Positions 42,030 to 51,486 are shown, counted from the first letter of the stretch. The stretch: DNA of 64,000 bases from LC029 sp036676475 (GCA_036676475.1 JAKFCU010000006.1:54938-118937), one strand, 5' to 3'. Made by a program: numbers and translations. Notes: generated by a model from the sequence alone, not told the origin.

Positions 42030-42077
42030 CCAACCTAAAGACCACTTCCAACATTGATGGAGTGGTCTTTAGGTTGG
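42030..42077. terminator. Perfect 17-bp terminator hairpin
   Basis: 42030-42046 pairs with 42061-42077; arms contain CCTAAAGACCACT and AGTGGTCTTTAGG. It serves the phasin-like gene and possibly the convergent gene. Confidence 0.88.
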
Positions 42078-42100
42078 ATCAAATGTTAATGAAATCATGT

Positions 42101-42832
42101 TCATTGTTCTTTCATCTGCCCTATCGATCCGATGAGTTCGTCACCAAATGTTTGCTGCAGAAGATCGCTGCACCATTCCCAAGCGGGTCGATAACCGCTT
42201 AGAGAAAAAAAGTCAGATGAAATCGCAGCAACCTCTCTCTTTTTCAGACTAATGCAGAGGTGATCCATGTATTCGTGTCCCCATCGGGAAAAAGGAGCCG
42301 TTTCAGGCGTAATCGCTGTAATAAACAGCGTGGAATCGATTTGGATAATATCCAACGGAAATAGGGAACAGCTCATTGGTTTTAATTCCAACGGGAACCG
42401 TTGATGGTCAAGTGCGTATCGATGGATACTGCAATAGGATTCTCGGTCTCCTTTGACATAGAAGAAGCAATTTCCTTCACAAAGCTTAATGGTTGGAGAG
42501 AGTGGACCTGTAGCGTACTCCTCCATATAGCCTGACTCGTCAGCTTCCTGTTGCCGGTTCTTATCTAAATACTGCTGTATGATGAAAGGAGCCACTTTCT
42601 TAAGCTTTTCCTCACTTTTTCGATCCGTGGAATAAGGCTGACCGCCTTCGCAGCATGTCAAAGAGTGAACATGATGGCAATTCATGCAATCCAGGTTCAC
42701 CCCTGTAAAAATGGCGGGATCAATAACAAAGCGGCCGAATGAGAAATGCATAGTTCGCTTGTAATACTTTTTAAAATGAAAAGCTTCTTTTTTAGATAAT
42801 TCGTCCTGTGTTCCAAAGTATAAGAAAGACAT
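42101..42832 (-). CDS. Cysteine-rich DUF3109-like protein
   Basis: 243 residues. Cysteine groups CMNCHH, TCCEGG, CEGNCFF, CSIHRYALDH and KPMSCSLFPL resemble the YkgJ/DUF3109 zinc- or iron-chelating family, which has CxxCxxCC-type clusters. AAGGAG lies 6 bases before ATG 42832; an in-frame ATG at 42847 overlaps the site. Cytoplasmic. The family is uncharacterised as far as I know. Confidence 0.68.
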   Translation of the reverse strand: MSFLYFGTQDELSKKEAFHFKKYYKRTMHFSFGRFVIDPAIFTGVNLDCMNCHHVHSLTCCEGGQPYSTDRKSEEKLKKVAPFIIQQYLDKNRQQEADESGYMEEYATGPLSPTIKLCEGNCFFYVKGDRESYCSIHRYALDHQRFPLELKPMSCSLFPLDIIQIDSTLFITAITPETAPFSRWGHEYMDHLCISLKKREVAAISSDFFSLSGYRPAWEWCSDLLQQTFGDELIGSIGQMKEQ

Positions 42833-42901
42833 GTTCCGCTCCTTCATCTCAATGCAGATGACCTACGTCGAATTTATTTTTCCTCACCAACGGTCAGGAT
42901 C

Positions 42902-43609
42902 TTATAGCAAATTCTCTATTTGTATACTGATAATGTTTGGGATTTGTTTGATCTCGTGATAAATATCAGCTGTAAAGCGATCTCCATCTACAATGATTAA
43001 GAGTTGAACTTGGTGGGTTCCTAAGTGTTTATTGTCAGATGCTAAATCGCGAATCTTAGTATATTTGATCTTAATATTTCGGTTTTTGATCTCGTCAATG
43101 ATATCAATGACTCGATTGTCTTCCTTATGGACAACTAGTTCGAGACGGATTTCTTTTTCGCGTAATGCTTTGGGTCCGATATTCTTCATGACCCGGGGAA
43201 TGATCTCCACACTAATTATGATCAGTAAAACGCCTACAAATGCTTCTAGATAAAAGCCAGCCCCAGCGGCAATTCCAAGTCCAGATGCCGACCAAATCAT
43301 CGCAGCCGTCGTTAATCCCATGATCACATCATTTTGCTTGCGCAAGATGACGCCGGCACCAAGAAATCCGACCCCTGAGACAATTTGTGCAGCTAACCGA
43401 AGGGGGTCCATGGGTCTAATATAGGCCTCAGCATATTGCTGGGCCGATTCAATGGAGACAATGGTCAGAATACAACTGCTTACGCAAATAACGAGAGAGG
43501 TTTTTAATCCTAATGGTTTTTTTTGCAGCTCTCTCTCTAAGCCAATAGCCATACCTAAGAGGATGGAGGCTCCTAATTTAATAAGTACGGATGGTTCAAA
43601 CCAGTACAT
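42902..43609 (-). CDS. MgtC/SapB family membrane protein
   Basis: 235 residues. Four to five membrane segments in the first ~145 residues with GMAIGLERELQKKPLGLKTS and AQIVSGVGFLGAGVILRKQN, the MgtC signature, followed by a C-terminal ACT-like cytoplasmic domain (LELVVHKEDNRVIDIIDEIK). MgtC proteins help survival under low Mg2+ and inhibit ATP synthase in Salmonella; in Bacillales the role is less clear. It is divergent from cimA. Confidence 0.9.
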   Translation of the reverse strand: MYWFEPSVLIKLGASILLGMAIGLERELQKKPLGLKTSLVICVSSCILTIVSIESAQQYAEAYIRPMDPLRLAAQIVSGVGFLGAGVILRKQNDVIMGLTTAAMIWSASGLGIAAGAGFYLEAFVGVLLIIISVEIIPRVMKNIGPKALREKEIRLELVVHKEDNRVIDIIDEIKNRNIKIKYTKIRDLASDNKHLGTHQVQLLIIVDGDRFTADIYHEIKQIPNIISIQIENLL

Positions 43610-43780
43610 GTTGATCGCCTCTTTCTACACATTGCACGTTCATTATACTATACTTATTTAGAGAAAATGAAAAATATAAGGTTTCCAGTCTAGTTTTCCT
43701 ATGCTATACTGAAATGTAAAAAATATAAATTTGTTCGATAACTTAGGAAGTGTAGGACTGAGTCAGGAGGGAGCTATACG

Positions 43781-45394
43781 TTGGATCAGGTATTACTATA
43801 CGATACAACTTTGAGAGATGGAACGCAGGGGGAAGGAATCAGCCTTTCGGTGGATGATAAATTAAAAATTGCCCTGCGTCTTGATCAGGTTGGTATTCAT
43901 TATATTGAAGGCGGTTGGCCGGGCAGTAATCCGAAGGATATGGAGTTTTTTGAACGGATCAAACAGGTGAAGCTAAACCATGCGAAAATTACCGCATTTG
44001 GAAGCACGAGAAGGCAAGGGGTAACGGCTGAACAGGACGAGAATTTGCAGAAGCTTCTGGAAAGTGGAGTGAGTGTCGCTACGATTTTCGGAAAAACATG
44101 GGATTTCCATGTTACACACGCCTTGAAAACTACTTTAGAAGAAAATCTTGCCATGATTTATGATTCGGTTCGATTCCTTAAACAAAATGGCCTTGAGGTT
44201 ATATTTGATGCCGAGCACTTTTTTGATGGATATAAGCATAATCCCCAATATGCTCTAGAGGCATTGAAAAAGGCAGAGGATGCTGGGGCCGATTGGTTAA
44301 TCCTATGTGATACGAATGGTGGGACTCTGCCTTTTGAGTTAGCAGAAATTGTGGCAACCATAAAAAAAGCGATGAATTCGCCGATTGGTGTTCATTGTCA
44401 TAATGATTCCGAATGTGGGGTAGCAAATTCCTTAGCCGCGGTAAGAGAAGGGGCCAGACAGGTACAGGGAACCATGAACGGCTATGGTGAGCGATGCGGT
44501 AATGCGAATTTGGTCTCTATTATTCCAAATCTTCAACTGAAAATGGGATACTCCTGCGTTAAGGACGAGCAGCTCAAGCACTTAACCAATCTTTCCCGGT
44601 ATGTTCATGAGATTGCGAATGTAACCCCTGCAAACAACCAACCTTTTGTGGGACTCAGTGCCTTTGCTCACAAGGGAGGAATGCATGTAAGCGCCATTCT
44701 CAAATCGCCTGAAACTTATGAACACCTGCAGCCTGAACGGCTAGGTAATCATCGAAGGGTACTTGTATCGGAGCTTTCCGGTCAAAGTAACTTATTGTTT
44801 AAAGCTCAGGAATTAAACATTGATTTGGACAAATCAGATCCCAATGCTAAACAAATCATTCAAAAAATTAAGGAAAAAGAGCATGAAGGCTATCAGTATG
44901 AGGGGGCAGATGCCTCTTTTGAATTGCTAGTCAAAGAAGGACTTGGTGAGATGGTGGAACCCTTCAAGCTTGAATCGTTTAAAATTCTGATGGATAAGTC
45001 TGCTGATTCTTCTATTCATACCGAAGCTATTGTGAAAATCCGGGTGTTTGATGAACTGGTGCATACGGCAGGTGAGGGAAACGGTCCCGTAAATGCCCTC
45101 GATAATGCCTTGAGAAAAGCGCTAGAGAATTATTATCCGTTGATTAATGAGATGCATCTTTCTGATTACAAAGTTCGTGTCTTGGACGAAGGTGGAGCCA
45201 CGGCTGCTAAGGTTCGTGTGCTGATTGAATCATCCAATGGCAAAGAGCAATGGAATACTGTCGGCGTATCGGCAAATTTGATTGAAGCAAGTTGGCAGGC
45301 GTTAAATGACAGCATCCGTTATCTTCTGTTGGACACTGAAAAACCCGAATTGTCCGGCGGAAAGGAAGAGAGACTGGGAATTGTGAATCATTAA
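43781..45394 (+). CDS. cimA: (R)-citramalate synthase
   Basis: 537 residues, typical for CimA. It condenses acetyl-CoA and pyruvate to citramalate, an alternative entry to isoleucine. The N-terminal YDTTLRDGTQGEGISLSVDD, then IEGGWPGSNPKD, the metal ligands GVHCHND and GNANLVSI, and the C-terminal allosteric LeuA-type domain are present; GGWPGSNPKD distinguishes CimA from isopropylmalate synthase. Start TTG 43781 after AGGAGGG. ilvD, the later branched-chain step, lies at 60-62 kb. Confidence 0.92.
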   Translation: MDQVLLYDTTLRDGTQGEGISLSVDDKLKIALRLDQVGIHYIEGGWPGSNPKDMEFFERIKQVKLNHAKITAFGSTRRQGVTAEQDENLQKLLESGVSVATIFGKTWDFHVTHALKTTLEENLAMIYDSVRFLKQNGLEVIFDAEHFFDGYKHNPQYALEALKKAEDAGADWLILCDTNGGTLPFELAEIVATIKKAMNSPIGVHCHNDSECGVANSLAAVREGARQVQGTMNGYGERCGNANLVSIIPNLQLKMGYSCVKDEQLKHLTNLSRYVHEIANVTPANNQPFVGLSAFAHKGGMHVSAILKSPETYEHLQPERLGNHRRVLVSELSGQSNLLFKAQELNIDLDKSDPNAKQIIQKIKEKEHEGYQYEGADASFELLVKEGLGEMVEPFKLESFKILMDKSADSSIHTEAIVKIRVFDELVHTAGEGNGPVNALDNALRKALENYYPLINEMHLSDYKVRVLDEGGATAAKVRVLIESSNGKEQWNTVGVSANLIEASWQALNDSIRYLLLDTEKPELSGGKEERLGIVNH

Positions 45395-45402
45395 CTAAAA
45401 AT

Positions 45403-45437
45403 AAGAGGCTGACTCATAAGGGTCAGTCTCTTGTTTT
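45403..45437 (+). terminator. Terminator of cimA, short family B palindrome
   Basis: AAGAG/CTCTT and CTGAC/GTCAG stems (45403-45432), then T5. Its left arm AGAGGCTGACTCATAAGGGT is identical to the left arm of the larger element at 56621. Confidence 0.85.
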
Positions 45438-45442
45438 TCTGA

Positions 45443-45493
45443 CACTTATCGGAAAGTATTATACGCATAAAGCTACGCCAGTAGCTTTCTTAT
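45443..45493 (-). repeat. Family A repeat copy
   Basis: ACTTATCGGAAAGTATTATA, CGCATAAAGCTACGCCAGTA and GCTTTCTTATT, directly after the cimA terminator. Confidence 0.9.
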
Positions 45494-45683
45494 TGCCCAC
45501 CAGGCTCATTCGTCAAATTTCTGCTATCACACGGATATACTCTATCCTATGTTATTCATAGGGTTATTCCAATTATAAAAAAGGGTAGGCTATATACTAT
45601 ATAATAAGTAGTTGGTGGTAAATGTTGCCTTAGAGGAATTTTCAGGTACAATAAGATGAGCAACAACAGAAAGGAGCACATCC

Positions 45684-47069
45684 ATGTCAGGATTTGCAAA
45701 GTTCGGATTAAAGAAAGAGATTCTACAGGGGATCCAAGACCTGTTTTTTACGGAGCCTACTCCTATTCAGGAACGAACGATTCCTATGGCTTTGGAAGGG
45801 AAGGATTTAATAGGTCAAGCGCAGACGGGTACCGGAAAAACAGCAGCTTTTGTTATTCCTATGCTTCAGAAGATAGATGCAAATAGTCGTTCTATTCAAG
45901 GTCTTATTTTAACGCCAACGAGAGAATTAGCGATTCAGATTGCTGAAGATGTAGCGGATCTTGGTAAGCATATGAATATCAATGTCCTTTCCTTGCATGG
46001 AGGCCGGGATATTCAAGCACAGATGAATAAGCTTCAGGATCAAGTCCATATCGTAGTAGGGACACCAGGGAGAATTCTGGATCATCTCCGTCGTGAAACC
46101 CTGCACTTTGGGCGGATTAAAATGCTCGTGTTGGATGAAGCGGATAAAATGTTGGAGATGGGTTTTCAGGAGGATGTGGAAACCATTATTGCCCAAGCAG
46201 GTACGCATAGACAGACCCTTCTGTTCTCCGCAACCATGCCCGATCGAGTAAGACAGTTAGCCCATCGTTTCATGTTTCAGCCCCCTCATATCAAAGTAGA
46301 GATGAAGCAGGCTACGGCGGAAAAAACAAAGCAATATTATTATGTCGTGAATCAGAGTGATAAGCTTGATGCCTTAAAGAAGTTATTGAACGACCTGAAG
46401 CCTTTTTTGGCTATCGTCTTTGTGAATACCCAGGATCGGGTGGATCATGTTACAGAGCAATTGCAAACAGAAGGCTATGAAGCAAAAGCATTGCATGGAG
46501 GATTATCACAGAATAAGCGTGAGCAGCTTATGGATGCTTTTCGCCAAGTTAAATTTCAATTCTTGGTTTGTACCGATATCGCTTCCCGGGGGGTGGATGT
46601 GGAAGGGGTAACCCATGTGTTCAATTATGATTTGCCATCGGATACCGAGAGCTACATCCATCGTGTAGGCCGGACGGGAAGAGCGGGTCAAGAAGGAACC
46701 GCCATTACCTTTGTTTCACCTCGCCAGAAAGCCATCATGGCCAAAATAGAAAAAGCAATCAAGCAAAATATTGAGGAGAGGCTGTTAACGGGTGCAAAAG
46801 GATTTGCTGAAATTCCTCAGAATAAAAAGCGTACCCCACAAAAGCCAGTTGAAAAGGAAAAGGAAAAGGACAATCGAAAGGTTTTATCGGTTGAAACTGA
46901 AAGTAAAACCAAGGTTAATAAAAAGAAGGTTAAACCAGGATATAAGAAAAAGGCTTTGTATGTGAAACAGAAGGAAGAGCAGCAGGGCAAACGCAAACGA
47001 ATCCAGCAGTCCGTAAACAAACAAATCCGTGAGCAAAAGCGGAAGGAATCAAGGGTGAAGAAGGGATAG
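45684..47069 (+). CDS. DEAD-box RNA helicase (CshA/DeaD-like)
   Basis: 461 residues. Motifs in order: Q motif FTEPTPIQ, motif I AQTGTGKT, Ia PTRELAIQ, II VLDEADKM, III SATMP, V TDIASRGVD, VI HRVGRTGRAGQ. The C-terminal ~85 residues are lysine-rich (KKRTPQKPVEKEKEKDN), an RNA-binding tail. CshA-type helicases act in mRNA turnover and ribosome assembly at low temperature. AAAGGAG precedes the ATG. Terminator at 47109-47150. Confidence 0.92.
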   Translation: MSGFAKFGLKKEILQGIQDLFFTEPTPIQERTIPMALEGKDLIGQAQTGTGKTAAFVIPMLQKIDANSRSIQGLILTPTRELAIQIAEDVADLGKHMNINVLSLHGGRDIQAQMNKLQDQVHIVVGTPGRILDHLRRETLHFGRIKMLVLDEADKMLEMGFQEDVETIIAQAGTHRQTLLFSATMPDRVRQLAHRFMFQPPHIKVEMKQATAEKTKQYYYVVNQSDKLDALKKLLNDLKPFLAIVFVNTQDRVDHVTEQLQTEGYEAKALHGGLSQNKREQLMDAFRQVKFQFLVCTDIASRGVDVEGVTHVFNYDLPSDTESYIHRVGRTGRAGQEGTAITFVSPRQKAIMAKIEKAIKQNIEERLLTGAKGFAEIPQNKKRTPQKPVEKEKEKDNRKVLSVETESKTKVNKKKVKPGYKKKALYVKQKEEQQGKRKRIQQSVNKQIREQKRKESRVKKG

Positions 47070-47108
47070 GTAAGGTGAGAAGGGCTGTTTAATATTGACA
47101 AAAATATA

Positions 47109-47150
47109 AAAAGCCGGTATTTCCTATGGGTTAGGATTACCGGCTTTTTT
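47109..47150. terminator. Terminator of the helicase gene
   Basis: AAAAGCCGGTA and TACCGGCTTTT with T6; stem of 11 bp. Confidence 0.85.
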
Positions 47151-47225
47151 CTGGATGTTACAATAGTCTCAAATACTGGAAAAAGTCAATAATTAAGATG
47201 ACTTGCCCTAAGAAAACCATGTCAA

Positions 47226-48614
47226 CTAGACCCATCTTAATCCCTTTGGATAATGATTTTTACATTGTCCGTTCGAAACTTTGCCCCAGCCAAGAGGGTA
47301 GTCGTCCACGCAAATCAACGTCCAGCCCTTCATGGTACCCTCAACCATCAGGGATTCACCCTTCAGATATCGCTCGATTTCAGGCTGATCAGAGCGAAAA
47401 GTTAAATATTGTTTTACCTCATTCTGTTTCAATCCCAAGGATAAAGAGTGACTAGGTTCAAAACGGCCCTTTTTAACAGTTCCCAAATGCCATCCAGGAC
47501 GAACTACCTTTAATTTATCAATGTTTGGCATGCCTTGGGGTGCAGCATAGAGCTGGTCCCCAAACAATAAGAATGAGTTATCATTTAAAAGCTGTTCTAA
47601 AGTCAGAAATTCCTTCTGAAACTCATCAAACAATTGCAGGGAAGGCTTGTCTACTTTTGATTTACGCTCTCTAACCGTAAAGATGGTTTCTTCTGCTTCA
47701 TCACCGTCTATCTTCCGTAGTTTAGCTGCAAAATGACCCTCCCCTTTTAACCGATGGGGCCAAAGCCTGGCGGTTTTGTGCAAATCCTCTCTTCCTTCTC
47801 CCCAGTCAGGGCATCCTGAGGAAATACCATGTTGATGATGAAGATCCTCCAACTCAAACTCTGGATGCTTAGATAGAAACTGAGCCATCTTCCCTTCATT
47901 TTCTTCAGGAGAAAACGTACAGGTCGAATAAACGATGATCCCTCCAGGCTTTAACATATGGGCAGCACAATCCAAGATTTCTTCCTGCATGTTAGCGCAG
48001 AACATAACCTTATCGTTGGACCAATCATCGCATGCTTCCTCAAGCTTTCGGAACATCCCTTCACCGGAGCAGGGGGCATCAACCAGAATGCGATCAAAGA
48101 AGGCAGGAAAGCGGTCCGCAAGTCGATCCGGCGTTTCATTCGTAACCAAGGCATTTTTCACACCGCATCGCTCGATGTTCTCGGATAAGGCTTTTGCTCT
48201 GGAGTGATTGATTTCGTTTGTAATGAGCAGACCCTGACCTTGCAAAAACGCTGCAATTTGAGTTGATTTTCCGCCTGGTGCTGCACAAAGATCGAGGATC
48301 CTCTCTCCGGGCTGAGGTTCAAGCCATTCCACAACAGACATGGCACTTGGCTCCTGGATATAATACAGCCCGGCAGCATGGTAGGGATGCTTTCCAGGAC
48401 GGTACTGGTCTGAATAATAATAACCCGTTGGACACCAGGGAACGGGCTCTAATGAAAACGGAGAGAGGGGAAGAAACGTAGATGCCTCTATTTTTAAAGT
48501 ATTCACCCGCAGCCCCTGATGGGAGCTTGCTTCATAAGTTTGGATGAAAGCATGGTACTCCTTTTGGAGCATGGATTTCATCCGTTGCTGAAAGAGTTCT
48601 GGAATTTTTTTCAT
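47226..48614 (-). CDS. RsmB/NOP-family rRNA m5C methyltransferase (RsmF/YebU-like)
   Basis: 462 residues. SAM motif LCAAPGGKSTQIAAF (about residues 109-123), catalytic region DAPCSGEGMFRK with the PC cysteine, and the second cysteine in VYSTCTFSPEENE. The ~150-residue C-terminal extension with a PUA-like fold (RPGWHLGTVKKGRFEPSHSL, then the YPLGWGK end) matches RsmF rather than RsmB. Predicted to methylate a cytosine in 16S rRNA. GGAGG precedes the ATG. Confidence 0.88.
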   Translation of the reverse strand: MKKIPELFQQRMKSMLQKEYHAFIQTYEASSHQGLRVNTLKIEASTFLPLSPFSLEPVPWCPTGYYYSDQYRPGKHPYHAAGLYYIQEPSAMSVVEWLEPQPGERILDLCAAPGGKSTQIAAFLQGQGLLITNEINHSRAKALSENIERCGVKNALVTNETPDRLADRFPAFFDRILVDAPCSGEGMFRKLEEACDDWSNDKVMFCANMQEEILDCAAHMLKPGGIIVYSTCTFSPEENEGKMAQFLSKHPEFELEDLHHQHGISSGCPDWGEGREDLHKTARLWPHRLKGEGHFAAKLRKIDGDEAEETIFTVRERKSKVDKPSLQLFDEFQKEFLTLEQLLNDNSFLLFGDQLYAAPQGMPNIDKLKVVRPGWHLGTVKKGRFEPSHSLSLGLKQNEVKQYLTFRSDQPEIERYLKGESLMVEGTMKGWTLICVDDYPLGWGKVSNGQCKNHYPKGLRWV

Positions 48615-48760
48615 ATCTTGACCTCCGTTACTGCTAATGCCATTATTTTACCCTTGAAAGATTAAAGGTAGAAGCTTCAAAATAAAAGGAAGGTAGAAAA
48701 GGAAACGGCCGATAAAAGTAGAATTATTAAAAAAGGTCTTAGTAGAAAGAAGGTGAATTC

Positions 48761-49525
48761 TTGGAGCTCCTGTCTAGGGTGGAAAAGTACAAAGTAAACA
48801 AAAGCAGGGGTATGAACCTGAACGGGGTCGTTTGGCTCATCCTTTATGGACTGCTGCTCTTTCTCATGCTTCGATATTTACGGATATCTGAGGTGGCTGC
48901 ATTTCGCCAAACCCTGCAAATGAGCTTGTTTTTCAGCAGCATCTTCTTTTTAGACCTATATTTGCTTGCCTTTACGGTTGCTTCAACCAAAACTTTTATT
49001 CAACAGGAAGAAAAGATAGTCAGGGCGAAGCCTCTTATCATCATGACCTGGGTGGTTTCCTTACTTTATCATTTCTCCTTATGGCTGGCTAGTTATCCTC
49101 AACTCTTTCCTGCTTACTATTATGTTGGCATAGCGTTCACACTTGGAGCTTTTTTCTTAACGTTGAATCATTTTCACTCTTATTTTTCCTATGTAAAATG
49201 GGACAATCAGGCTCTATCTAAATCACAAATATCGGAACATCGCCGCCAAGCTTACGAAGCATTGAAACGGATTATCTATACTCATCAATTGGTCCATGAA
49301 ACGATGGAACGAAGTCCAGAAGTGAAGCAAATGATGAGGTGGAACCATTTTGATCAGCAAATGGAGCGACTGATTGTCGATATGGAAACCTACCTGCAGG
49401 TTACAGCCTTTACCAAAGAGGATCTGGAGAATATACTGGGAGTGAAAGCATGGATGGACAATCTACTCATGATTATCGAACAGCATCCGATGCATCACGG
49501 ACTATTCAAGAAAATCAATGCTTAG
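48761..49525 (+). CDS. Uncharacterised membrane protein
   Basis: 254 residues, not recognised. Four hydrophobic segments: about 22-40, 52-74, 88-108 and 114-133, followed by a ~115-residue helical cytoplasmic part. Start TTG 48761 after AAGAAGGTG. No signature motifs. Alone between the RsmF-like gene (divergent) and a decayed gene. Confidence 0.6.
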   Translation: MELLSRVEKYKVNKSRGMNLNGVVWLILYGLLLFLMLRYLRISEVAAFRQTLQMSLFFSSIFFLDLYLLAFTVASTKTFIQQEEKIVRAKPLIIMTWVVSLLYHFSLWLASYPQLFPAYYYVGIAFTLGAFFLTLNHFHSYFSYVKWDNQALSKSQISEHRRQAYEALKRIIYTHQLVHETMERSPEVKQMMRWNHFDQQMERLIVDMETYLQVTAFTKEDLENILGVKAWMDNLLMIIEQHPMHHGLFKKINA

Positions 49526-49537
49526 GAGAGAACCGAA

Positions 49538-49621
49538 TGGATTTTCAGCGATACGGTAACGAAGCCAACGGAAGAAATGAGACAAGCCATGATGTTATAT
49601 GAGGCTGGAGCAAACGTTTAG
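49538..49621 (+). pseudogene. Fragment of a low-specificity threonine aldolase gene
   Basis: The frame reads IFSDTVTKPTEEMRQAMMLY then EAGANV and a stop. The SDTVTKPTEEMRxAM block is the conserved N-terminus of threonine aldolases (about 340-350 residues). A ribosome binding site AGGAG and an ATG are nearby but out of frame. Only 27 codons remain; the following sequence up to the terminator at 49698 is unrecognisable. Confidence 0.7.
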
Positions 49622-49697
49622 GTGGGGGGTTACGCCAGGTCGGTTGGCTCAAGATATTATTTACTCAAGCGAAGTTAACTTCTCGTAAAAAGACAAG

Positions 49698-49735
49698 AAA
49701 AAAGCTAGAAGCTCACCCGAGCTTCTAGCTTTTTT
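49698..49735. terminator. Perfect 17-bp terminator hairpin
   Basis: AAAAAAGCTAGAAGCTC (49698-49714) and its complement (49719-49735) with a 4-base loop. It probably ended the now decayed aldolase gene. Confidence 0.92.
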
Positions 49736-49747
49736 CTATTCAATTTT

Positions 49748-49799
49748 ATATTTAAACGGAAGTACTATACGCATTGGAATACGTAAGTAGCTTTCTATA
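49748..49799 (-). repeat. Family A repeat, diverged, overlapping a stop codon
   Basis: AAACGGAAGTACTATACGCA, TTGGAATACGTAAGTAGCTT, TCTATA. It contains the TAG stop of the minus-strand regulator gene. Confidence 0.78.
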
Positions 49800-51486
49800 G
49801 CAAATGGTGTTCTTTCATCTTATTGTATAGGGTCCCTCTTGAAATCCCGAGCAATTTGGCAGCAGCGCTTTTATTTCCATAGGTTTTGCGAAGAGCTTCC
49901 TCAATCATGGCGGCTTCCTTTTTTTCAGATACGCGTGCCTTCAACCTGACATCCTCGGATGCCTCAGAGGAGAATTCGTTTTCCTGCTCATATATCATAT
50001 TCTTCGGTACATGCTCCATTGTGATGCAATCATCATCACCCAGAAGGATAAATCGCTCTATTACATTTCGAAGCTCCTGGATATTTCCAGGCCAGTCATA
50101 ATTCATAAGAATAGCCATCACCTGGGGATCGAGTTTGGGAACAGGTTTTTCGTAATGTAAGGACAACTCGCGCAGGAACATTTGCACCCATTCCGGAATA
50201 TCCTCGGCACGTTCACGCAAAGGAGGAATTTTCACGGGAAAAACACTAAGTTGAAAATATAAATCTTGTAAGAACAGTCCTTGCTCCATCAAAGAGAGCA
50301 AATCATGAGATGTGGAAGCAATGATTCTGGTATCGGAATGGATAGGGTCGTTACTTCCCAAACGATAAAAGTGCTGATGCTGCAGATAGTCAAGGAGTTT
50401 TCCCTGAATTTCTAGTGTCATGGCTTGGATCTCTTCGATAAAAAGGGTTCCTTCATGTGCCTGTACTAGCTTTCCTTTTTTACCTGTTTGTTCTATTCCG
50501 GAAAATGCCCCACCTTGATAGCCGAACAATTCTGTTTCTAACAAACCTGAAGGGATGACGCTGCAGTTCAAGGTAAGGAAGCTTTTTCCCTTACGGTTAC
50601 CTCCAAAATGGATGGCTTGGGCTAATTTTTCCCTGCCTGAACCGGGTTCCCCTACAATCAAAACGGGAGAATCAATATAAGCTACTTTTTTGGCTACATA
50701 TATGGACTGCTTCATGGTGTGGCCCAAACCGATGATAGAGGCAAAGGGGTCGCTCTGCTCCACCTGAAGTGGGACAGCGGAGGATAACTCATCATTTAGC
50801 CGAACGATTCGTGTAATATCCTGTTCCGTAGCGATCCCGCCTATAATTTGATTATTTTCCACAATCGGAGAAGCATTGATGAGGACATGGGTTTCAGGTG
50901 TAGGCTGGTGATAGATCTGACGAACGGGTCTGCCTTCATCCAAGATTTTCAGCAGCATAATGGATTCTCTTTGAAAATGTTCCCCAATCTTACGGTTCAT
51001 AATATTTTGACGAGGAATATGGTAGGTTTCTTCGGCAACCGTATTCCAGCAAATGACACGACCTTCTCGATCGACTGCGGTAACGGCATCATTAACTGTT
51101 TCCGAAAGAGCGGAAAAGTAAGCGGAGATCTCCGTATACTCCTTCAAAAGGCAGGGAATCATTTGTTCAGGAGTAACAATCCCTTGTACATCTCCTTCAG
51201 ATACCCAAACAGGCCTGCGCCAATCCAAAGTACTCTCCAGTAGCTGGGACTTCCTGCACGTTGATGAAGGCACCCAATGATGATCTTGAAGCCATTGACC
51301 AATCGGCTGTGTTGGTTTTTGATCTTGGATCAGCATACATTCTTCCTTTGAGATAATATATAGAGGATCTCCCGTTACGACAACGTAATCGACCTGTAAA
51401 ACATTACGATGAAAATTAAGGATGGTCGTATCCGGCGGTATGGTTACAAAAGCTTGATTGATTAAAAATTGTTCAATGTTGAACAT
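49795..51486 (-). CDS. Sigma-54-activator-like regulator with a degenerate AAA+ core
   Basis: 563 residues: a ~120-residue N-terminal region of unknown type, a PAS domain (about 125-235, DAVTAVDREGRVICWN), an AAA+ core (about 255-480) and a Fis-type helix-turn-helix (KSAAAKLLGISRGTLYNKM). Key residues deviate: Walker A is GEPGSGREK (Lys to Arg), Walker B is GTLFIEE (Asp to Glu), GAFTGA is GAFSGI, and the FR.DLYYRL arginine-finger stretch is FLQDLYFQL. ATPase and sigma-54 contact are therefore doubtful. The stop codon lies in a family A repeat. Confidence 0.85.
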   Translation of the reverse strand: MFNIEQFLINQAFVTIPPDTTILNFHRNVLQVDYVVVTGDPLYIISKEECMLIQDQKPTQPIGQWLQDHHWVPSSTCRKSQLLESTLDWRRPVWVSEGDVQGIVTPEQMIPCLLKEYTEISAYFSALSETVNDAVTAVDREGRVICWNTVAEETYHIPRQNIMNRKIGEHFQRESIMLLKILDEGRPVRQIYHQPTPETHVLINASPIVENNQIIGGIATEQDITRIVRLNDELSSAVPLQVEQSDPFASIIGLGHTMKQSIYVAKKVAYIDSPVLIVGEPGSGREKLAQAIHFGGNRKGKSFLTLNCSVIPSGLLETELFGYQGGAFSGIEQTGKKGKLVQAHEGTLFIEEIQAMTLEIQGKLLDYLQHQHFYRLGSNDPIHSDTRIIASTSHDLLSLMEQGLFLQDLYFQLSVFPVKIPPLRERAEDIPEWVQMFLRELSLHYEKPVPKLDPQVMAILMNYDWPGNIQELRNVIERFILLGDDDCITMEHVPKNMIYEQENEFSSEASEDVRLKARVSEKKEAAMIEEALRKTYGNKSAAAKLLGISRGTLYNKMKEHHLL

